From Mytilus trossulus (lineage: Eukaryota; Mollusca; Bivalvia; Mytilida; Mytilidae): a DNA stretch of 64,000 bases. Below the pieces are notes generated by a model that saw nothing but the letters and a program-made list of their open reading frames with translations, had not been told where the DNA came from and made no database searches. The stretch spans positions 44,439,878-44,503,877 of the forward strand of contig NC_086386.1 of NCBI RefSeq assembly GCF_036588685.1. Reading direction: 5' to 3'. A program made the translations under genes and the position numbers. Numbering within the stretch: position 1 is the first letter of the stretch; each line of letters opens with the position of its first letter. This document shows positions 58,090 through 64,000 of the stretch, piece by piece.

Positions 58090-59191
58090 AAGACCTGTAT
58101 GTTTTGGTACCATGTGAGCTTGTTGTTAATATCACCAAGGAAAAATGAGGTATTTTTCCTTAGCAATATTTTTGAATAGTTTTGTATTGTAATAGAAAAA
58201 TGTAGTTTATTTTATTTCATATGGTTTATTAGTTAATGTATGCGGGTTCTACTTTGTAAACTATTTTACATAAAATTATTGTTTAAATGTTCTATATACA
58301 TTTCAAGCGTAGGATACTTCAACCAATGTCAAATAAGCACTTTTATAAACTATTGATCTTGTCTGGACAATGAGACTGCAGCAGTTACCAAATTATATAT
58401 ATGTCTAGTAAAGTTATAAAGAGCATCTTAAAAGTTCGGACAACGGTCAAGCGACATCTGCAACTTTATTTGTGTATTATACATTTTGTCGATAACTCAT
58501 AAATCATACATTCTTTTGTTTGTTACTTGCTAGGACATTCAGAACTTAGTATTTAAAGTTATTAAGCCGCTATGAAATCAATAGCGAATTTCTTGTTATG
58601 ATAGGTGTCAGTCTATCCCGGCCTGCCTGGATATCGGCAGCAATGTTGCATATTCTTATACATGTATTTCTTGTGTTGTAAAATAAGAATGCTTTATCTA
58701 TTCGAGAATAATTAATATACCATCATTGAACTTAGTGTTTTATTGACTTCTTGTGCGTTATATGAAGAAAACCAGACAATGAGATACCTATGCTCTACCA
58801 TCACTATTCAGAGTTAGTTCCCCTACAAAATAATATGATAGGAACTGGGTCGCAGAATGTCAGCTAGTTCCCCCACTTATTGACATGCAATCCGGTCCGG
58901 TCATAGAGTGGTTCGAGGACCCGGCTTCGTTTCTCGTGAAGAAGATGCTTGCTGAACTTTAAGGACTAGTGCCATAATATAGAAGACCTCCAGGACAGGA
59001 AACCGTATAGGAATTTAGCTATTTACTTATTCCTTGGTAACTGCAGAGGGTGAGTACAGCCTACTATTAAATCACCTGTGACACTTTTATATATAATAAT
59101 AGTTTTAATTTATTGAACATATAATTAGGTCTGATAAGTGATAAGGCTTATATTTTTCATCCCTCCTGAAGTCTAATATTATATTATTAAA
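58090..59191 (+). other. MMAA intron and probable leader of the Gypsy element
   Basis: AT-rich intron sequence gives way at about 58600-59050 to a more GC-rich stretch (CTATCCCGGCCTGCC, CCGGTCCGGTCATAG, GAGGACCCGGCTTCG) that probably is LTR or leader. No gag ORF, CCHC motif or clear primer-binding site is visible, and LTR borders could not be set. A donor-like GAGG/GTGAGT (59050) and an acceptor-like CCCTCCTGAAG (59170) flank the region just before the pol ATG. Confidence 0.4.
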
Positions 59192-61408
59192 ATGGCAAAG
59201 TCTTTTGAGTTCAAGAACAACTTCATGGCTAATGTAGAAACAGCCATTGTAAATAGTAATAAAATAAGGGTTAAATTAGGTAATATTTATATTAATGCTC
59301 TTGTAGACTCTGGTGCTACAATTTCTGTTATTAATGAGCAATTGCTTAGAAGAGCATTTTATAAGAAAGAATTACCAGTCATAAGTACTACAGATTTACA
59401 TGAAATTCGTGGAGTATGCAATACTGTACATAATGTTCAAGGGAAAATTGATTTGGACATAGATGTCAATGGATTAGTTATGCCCTTTTCTTTTTATATT
59501 TTAAGAGATGTTGGATTTCACTTAATCCTTGGTCAAGATTTTTTGACTACTCATAAGGCAAACATTGATTTTTCAAATGGTTGTGTTTCATTTCATAATG
59601 ATTTTACTATTGCTGCCTTGGAGTCTGGAAAGAATTTAGAGAGATATTTCATAGCAAACACAAACAAAACGCTGACTTTAAAAGCATATACAGAGAATGA
59701 TATACAACTTACTATCAATAAATTCCCAACAAATACAACAGTGCTGTTAGAGCCACACGATAATTTGATAAACAGACAAATATTAGGTTCAAATTGTCTC
59801 AGTGTAGTTAAAAATGCAAAAGTTTACTACAGAGTGCTAAATCCAACAAATGAAGACATTGTTATAAAGGCAAATTCACCAATTTCAAAAGTTTGGAAAT
59901 CACCCACAAAACCAATCTGTGCCTTAGATAACAAATCAAAATCAGATGTTCAATTTCAAGACCCAATTAAAGAGGCATTAAATCTTAATGTTACAATTGA
60001 TTCCGATAACATTACTAAAGAACAACACCAAAAACTTCTAAAGTTAATAGGATCAAATAGGAATGTTTTCGCAAAAGATGCGTCTGAATTAGGCAAAACA
60101 GACTTGCATTATCACAATATTGAAACGACAAATGAAGCACCGGTAAGGTCTAAACGGTTTCAATATTCACCAAAAATGCAAGAAGTTATGGAGACACAAA
60201 TCAAAAATCTCAAAGAAAATGACATCATAGAAGAATCAATGTCTCCTTACCATAGCAGTGTAATCTTAGTGAAAAAAACAAACAATACATACAGATTCGT
60301 TTTAGACTTTCGAAAATTGAATGAGGTCACTAAAAAAGTTTCTTTCTCAATTCCTAAAATAGAAGAGGTTTTTGATACAGTTGGCTATTCAAGAGCTAAA
60401 ATTTTCAGTTCGCTTGATCTTGCTAGTGGATTTCATCAGGTGCCACTTGATGAACAGTCAAAACACAAAACAGCATTCATGACACCACAAGGTCAATACC
60501 AATTTAAAAGATTGTGTTTTGGTTTAACAAATGCACCTGCAACATTTCAAATGTTAATGACTAAAGTCTTACAAGAACTAAATTGGAAGGTTGCACTTAT
60601 ATACATAGATGACATATTAGTGTTTTCCAAAAACTTTGATGAACATCTTGAACATTTGAATCTGGTATTTCAAAAATTAAAACAAGCAAAGTTAACTTTA
60701 CAACCCTCAAAATGTCATTTTGCGGCAAAACAAGTAAAATATTTAGGACACATTATCTCTGAACATGGCATACAGGTTGACAAATCTAAAACAGTTGCAG
60801 TTTCTGAATATCCCATTCCAAAATCAGTCAAACAATTACGTAGCTTTCTTGGTATGTGCAACTATTACAGAAAATTTATTCAAAACTACAGTAAAATTTG
60901 TTCCTCTCTTACAACACTATTAAAGAAAGATGTAAAATTTGATTGGACAACAAAACAAGATGATGCATTCAATACATTAAAAAAAAAACTGACATCTGCA
61001 CCAATCCTTGCATTTCCTGACTTTGAAAAAGAGTTTTTCCTGTCAATAGATGCATCAGATTCAGCAATTGGTTATGTATTAGGTCAAAAACATCATGAAG
61101 GACTAGAAAAAGTTATTGCATATGGAGGTAGAGGTTTAAGAGATCAGGAAAAACGTTGGCATATCAATCACAAAGAAGGGTTAGCTCTAATTGAAGCTAT
61201 AAAAACTTTCAAACCGTATATAGCAAACAATCAGTTTACAGTTTACACTGATAGTATAACCGTGCGATGGCTAAATAACTCAAAGGACGCTACTGGACGA
61301 CTTGGGAGGTGGTCATTGTTTTTACAGCAGTACACTTTCAACATTGTTCATAGACCAGGCACCAGAACCAAAATGCTGATGCATTGTCACGAAGAGATTA
61401 TCCCATAG
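59192..61408 (+). CDS. pol: Gypsy pol: protease, reverse transcriptase, RNase H
   Basis: A 738-codon frame. The retropepsin active site is D39-S40-G41 in LVDSGATISVI. The RT palm carries FSSLDLASGFHQVPL and the catalytic YIDD at residues 471-474. RNase H starts at LSIDASDSAIG (D620) and includes YTDS further on. The RNase H end HRPGTRTK runs out of frame just before the usual NADALSR motif, which is found in the next frame, so the last ~14 residues are frameshifted. The reading frame starts with the protease and has no nucleocapsid, unlike most gag-pol fusions. Confidence 0.9.
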   Translation: MAKSFEFKNNFMANVETAIVNSNKIRVKLGNIYINALVDSGATISVINEQLLRRAFYKKELPVISTTDLHEIRGVCNTVHNVQGKIDLDIDVNGLVMPFSFYILRDVGFHLILGQDFLTTHKANIDFSNGCVSFHNDFTIAALESGKNLERYFIANTNKTLTLKAYTENDIQLTINKFPTNTTVLLEPHDNLINRQILGSNCLSVVKNAKVYYRVLNPTNEDIVIKANSPISKVWKSPTKPICALDNKSKSDVQFQDPIKEALNLNVTIDSDNITKEQHQKLLKLIGSNRNVFAKDASELGKTDLHYHNIETTNEAPVRSKRFQYSPKMQEVMETQIKNLKENDIIEESMSPYHSSVILVKKTNNTYRFVLDFRKLNEVTKKVSFSIPKIEEVFDTVGYSRAKIFSSLDLASGFHQVPLDEQSKHKTAFMTPQGQYQFKRLCFGLTNAPATFQMLMTKVLQELNWKVALIYIDDILVFSKNFDEHLEHLNLVFQKLKQAKLTLQPSKCHFAAKQVKYLGHIISEHGIQVDKSKTVAVSEYPIPKSVKQLRSFLGMCNYYRKFIQNYSKICSSLTTLLKKDVKFDWTTKQDDAFNTLKKKLTSAPILAFPDFEKEFFLSIDASDSAIGYVLGQKHHEGLEKVIAYGGRGLRDQEKRWHINHKEGLALIEAIKTFKPYIANNQFTVYTDSITVRWLNNSKDATGRLGRWSLFLQQYTFNIVHRPGTRTKMLMHCHEEIIP

Positions 61409-61911
61409 ATAGCCAGGACAAAGAATACCAATCTGATGATGACCTTCCAGAGATTGGTTCACTTCATGCTGAAAGGAAAGAACATATAGCAGTCACCTTT
61501 GAGTTTGGCTGGGAAAACAGCATCCGGATTCCTGAAGTTCTAGCTATTGAAGAGGACCAACCTAAAGATCCTGATGAGATGTTACCAACACGTCAAACCT
61601 TGTACCAGCTACAAAGAAACTGTCCAGACTTCAAACCAATTTTTGATTATAAACTAAAAGGACTCGTTCCAGATGAGGTTCAAAAGGCAAGATCTCTTGT
61701 TGCAAAGGCGTACCATTATGAAATTATTGAAGGCATTTTGTACCATATGGTTTCCGAAAATTCAAGAAAACTTCCTCCAGGCCATAATTTCATAAAACAA
61801 CTTTGTGTTCCAGCTGTCCTACGACGTGATGTGATGTTATGTTACCATGATAGTAAAATGGCAGCTCATCCAGGTGTTGAGAGAAACCATGCATCCTTAC
61901 GTTTAAAATAA
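61384..61911 (+). pseudogene. pol: Gypsy pol: RNase H end and integrase N-terminus, ended by a stop
   Basis: This frame carries the continuation of RNase H (LSRRDYPID around the start) and the linker to integrase, including the first half of the HHCC zinc finger (H in CYHDSKMAAH, then HPGVERNHASL). A TAA at 61909-61911 interrupts it in the same frame as the downstream ORF. The indicated start ATG is not a real initiation site; the frame is joined to the upstream ORF by the shift. Confidence 0.8.
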
Positions 61912-61923
61912 TATTGGCCAAAT

Positions 61924-63876
61924 ATGTATTCCGACATAGACAAGTACGTAAGAACATGTGAACAGTGCCAGAAATCAAAGAACTCTAAACATCAGAGACC
62001 AGTACCCCTTACTCCTTTGCCAATTGAAAATGTGTTTGAAAGAATGCATATGGATTTTTTAGAACTATCAACAACACCTGACAAACACAGATACTTGCTA
62101 CTAGTGGTTGACAGTTACTCGAAATGGTGTGAGGCATTTCCCTTGAAATCAATGGGAGCAAAGGTGGTTGCTAAAGTATTATTCAATGAGATAATTTGCC
62201 GCTGGGGAAGTCCACGTTGTATCATATCTGACAGAGGTGCCAATTTCATGTCCAAGCTTGTTCAAGCTCTTTGCGAGTTATGTGATGTTACTAGACACTA
62301 TACAAGTAGCTATCATCCGCAAACCAATGCAGCCTGTGAAAGAATGAATTCTTATATCATTCAATCCCTTCGTTCATATTGTAACAAAGAACAGACAGAT
62401 TGGCCAGATTTTATACCTCCAATCATGATGGCTTACAGGTCCACACCTGCAACACAGTCAACTCAATTCTCACCATTTGAAATACTGTTTGGACAACCAA
62501 TGAGGCTGCCTATTGATGTGTCTTTAATACCAAAACAAACAATGCCAAGGGAAACTAAACAACATGTAAATGAATTGGTAAACAGATTAAAACTCTACCG
62601 TGAAGTTGCTGCTAAAAACCAGAAAGAAAAACAAGACAAATATACCTTTCAACACGACAAAAAAGCAGTTCAACCAACTTTCGTTGCTGGGGCAAAAGTA
62701 TGGCTATATTGTAGCAGAACACCAAAAGGCAAGAATCACAAATTAGTTCAAAGATGGACAGGTCCTTACCGAATTCTGTACAAAGGCCCAAATAATACCT
62801 TTAAAATTAAGAATACTGAAACACAAAAAGAGGTTAAGGCATTAGTACATGCTAAGAGACTGAAAGACTACCATAATCCCCTAGACCGTCCAAATTATCT
62901 GCTGCCTGAATGTGAAGACATTCTACTTGATGTAGAAGAGCAAGATGATAACGAAGCCACAAATGTTGAGCGTAATGATGACCTTATTGATTCACAAAAC
63001 ATGCAAAATGAAGACAATAATCAGACACAAAATGAAGTTCAGACTCAAAGTTCAGTTCAAAATGATACAAATATTCAAGACAAACATAATTCACAGGTCA
63101 AAAATTCACAAAAGGCAAACCAAGGGGCATCACAAAATCAAAACAGATTACAAAACCCTCAGCATACCGCATTTCAGTCCAATGAAATTGAAAAACTTGT
63201 TGAATATAGTCTTTATCAGGGTAAACCTATATACAAAGTAAAATTGACTGGTAAGCCAGGAACTAGTTGGCAAGATGGTTCACGTATTCCAGAAAATTTA
63301 AAACAGGATTACCATAGACAATACAATGCAAAAGGACGAAAGCGGAAACGTCCAGGAAAACACAAGTTTTTTGAGTCAACTAAAAGTCCGTCAGTTCAAG
63401 TCATTCAAACTTATAAGGCATTTCTCAAAACAAAACCAAATTCATTTCAAAACCAGGGAAATAGTCAACAATTCAGTCAAGTACCTAATCAAAACATTGT
63501 AAGCGTTCTATTAGACAAAGATCAAAAACAGTCCAGATATTTAGTAAAGTTTTCAAATGGTAATGTCTGTCAAGGTCCAAGAAGTACTCTATTTATGAGT
63601 GAGGATTTAAGACCTGATGTGTTTAGGCAGTTCTTAAAAGTCCTAAAACAAGAAGAAAATATGTGTGCAAACTCTCAAAATCCAGTACAACCAAATGATT
63701 TTGTGCCAGTATCCCAGTTTGATATTGAAACAATGAAATTTATGCACCATTTTACACCTACAACACGAAGAGCAATACCCACTCAATATTCATCTGGTCA
63801 TGGCATTAACAGGTTCAGATTAAAACTTATTGAACATTATGCAAGGGTTAATGGCAATGATCCAAGTCTGTACTAG
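61924..63876 (+). CDS. pol: Gypsy pol: integrase core and C-terminal extension
   Basis: A 650-codon frame in register with the preceding piece. C12 and C15 complete the zinc finger. The catalytic triad is D44 (HMDFLEL), D103 (SDRGANF) and E139 (ACERMN), with 35 residues between the last two. A GPY/F-like LVQRWTGPYRI follows. Residues ~320-420 are Asn/Gln-rich. Then VEYSLYQGKPIYKVKLTGKP with following ENLKQDYHRQYN resembles a chromodomain, and a second similar stretch (VSVLLDKDQKQSRYLVKFSN) follows near residue 520. Chromodomain-like tails guide integration in some Gypsy groups; that role here is inferred. Confidence 0.85.
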   Translation: MYSDIDKYVRTCEQCQKSKNSKHQRPVPLTPLPIENVFERMHMDFLELSTTPDKHRYLLLVVDSYSKWCEAFPLKSMGAKVVAKVLFNEIICRWGSPRCIISDRGANFMSKLVQALCELCDVTRHYTSSYHPQTNAACERMNSYIIQSLRSYCNKEQTDWPDFIPPIMMAYRSTPATQSTQFSPFEILFGQPMRLPIDVSLIPKQTMPRETKQHVNELVNRLKLYREVAAKNQKEKQDKYTFQHDKKAVQPTFVAGAKVWLYCSRTPKGKNHKLVQRWTGPYRILYKGPNNTFKIKNTETQKEVKALVHAKRLKDYHNPLDRPNYLLPECEDILLDVEEQDDNEATNVERNDDLIDSQNMQNEDNNQTQNEVQTQSSVQNDTNIQDKHNSQVKNSQKANQGASQNQNRLQNPQHTAFQSNEIEKLVEYSLYQGKPIYKVKLTGKPGTSWQDGSRIPENLKQDYHRQYNAKGRKRKRPGKHKFFESTKSPSVQVIQTYKAFLKTKPNSFQNQGNSQQFSQVPNQNIVSVLLDKDQKQSRYLVKFSNGNVCQGPRSTLFMSEDLRPDVFRQFLKVLKQEENMCANSQNPVQPNDFVPVSQFDIETMKFMHHFTPTTRRAIPTQYSSGHGINRFRLKLIEHYARVNGNDPSLY

Positions 63877-64000
63877 TTCCTTACCAAAACTGGGTATGTT
63901 ATAGGTTCTGCTTTAATCGAGCTTTTGTTCTTAAAAAGACATGCTCGTATAAGTTTTTAAGGATCTATATACTTATTTCAGCATTGTTCATGCTCTTGTC
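63877..64000 (+). other. Downstream of pol to window end
   Basis: 124 bp after the pol stop codon, without a recognisable polypurine tract or LTR start. Confidence 0.4.

Larger units (their letters stand above)
59192..63876 (+). mobile_element. Ty3/Gypsy-type LTR retrotransposon, pol region with two breaks
   Basis: In order: aspartic protease, reverse transcriptase, RNase H, integrase with zinc finger and catalytic core, a GPY/F-like module, and a long C-terminal extension. The domain order (integrase after RNase H) defines Ty3/Gypsy. One frameshift (around 61365-61380) and one in-frame stop (61909-61911) split pol into three frames. gag is not visible upstream, and the 3' LTR is beyond or absent from the window. 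The element lies downstream of the first MMAA exon, so probably in an MMAA intron in the same orientation. Confidence 0.9.

Noticed and set aside
59205-61408. Cellular retropepsin or domesticated Gypsy gene
   Set aside because: Full protease-RT-RNase H-integrase order with a frameshift and a stop indicates a decaying mobile element, not a preserved host gene.

Overview
The window looks like nuclear DNA of a bivalve mollusc, most probably a mussel of the Mytilus group. It is AT-rich, its genes are split by long introns, and it is packed with interspersed repeats of the kind I associate with mussel genomes. No database search was possible. Exon boundaries were worked out by hand from splice consensus and reading-frame continuity.

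Four host genes are supported. (1) About 1.0-16.6 kb, minus strand: a 12-exon gene whose exons join in frame to an 818-residue protein, with tandem B-box zinc fingers, a long coiled coil and a C-terminal domain resembling that of the mitochondria-eating protein (Mieap/SPATA18). Two coiled-coil exons are tandem duplicates of each other. (2) About 22.0-28.8 kb, minus strand: a five-coding-exon ankyrin-repeat protein of 263 residues. (3) 37.3-38.7 kb, plus strand: a Rab9 GTPase with an intronless coding region and an upstream non-coding exon. (4) 57.33-57.79 kb, plus strand: the first coding exon of MMAA, the mitochondrial G-protein chaperone of methylmalonyl-CoA mutase. Its 3' end and splice donor lie in a 159-bp tandem duplication.

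The rest is mostly mobile DNA. There is a dead Tc1/mariner-like element (1.5-2.8 kb) and several TIR elements: a hAT-like one with an 8-bp target duplication at 56.1 kb, two TTAA-bounded ones at 14.0 and 39.5 kb, and one with perfect 14-bp TIRs at 33.3 kb. There are two long hairpins (9.2 and 26.3 kb), a foldback element whose arms are iterated TTCGCACC-type motifs (30.4-31.1 kb), a tandem pair of tRNA-derived SINE units (24.0-25.0 kb), and a broken Ty3/Gypsy retrotransposon without a visible gag (59.2-63.9 kb) downstream of the MMAA exon. From 42.8 to 53.6 kb lies a large repeat complex. Its core holds four nearly identical ~1368-bp units, each built from ~161-bp and ~126-bp subrepeats. The complex ends twice in a hairpin followed by CTGG-TT, an ending like that of Helitron-type elements.

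The most notable RNA-level observation is a complete type I hammerhead ribozyme core in two copies of a dispersed repeat (122-165 and 5822-5865, plus strand). A third copy (18662-18702, minus strand) carries a change at the catalytic G12. This fits retrozyme or Penelope-like hammerheads known from metazoans. Host genes and mobile elements here do not form an operon or shared pathway.
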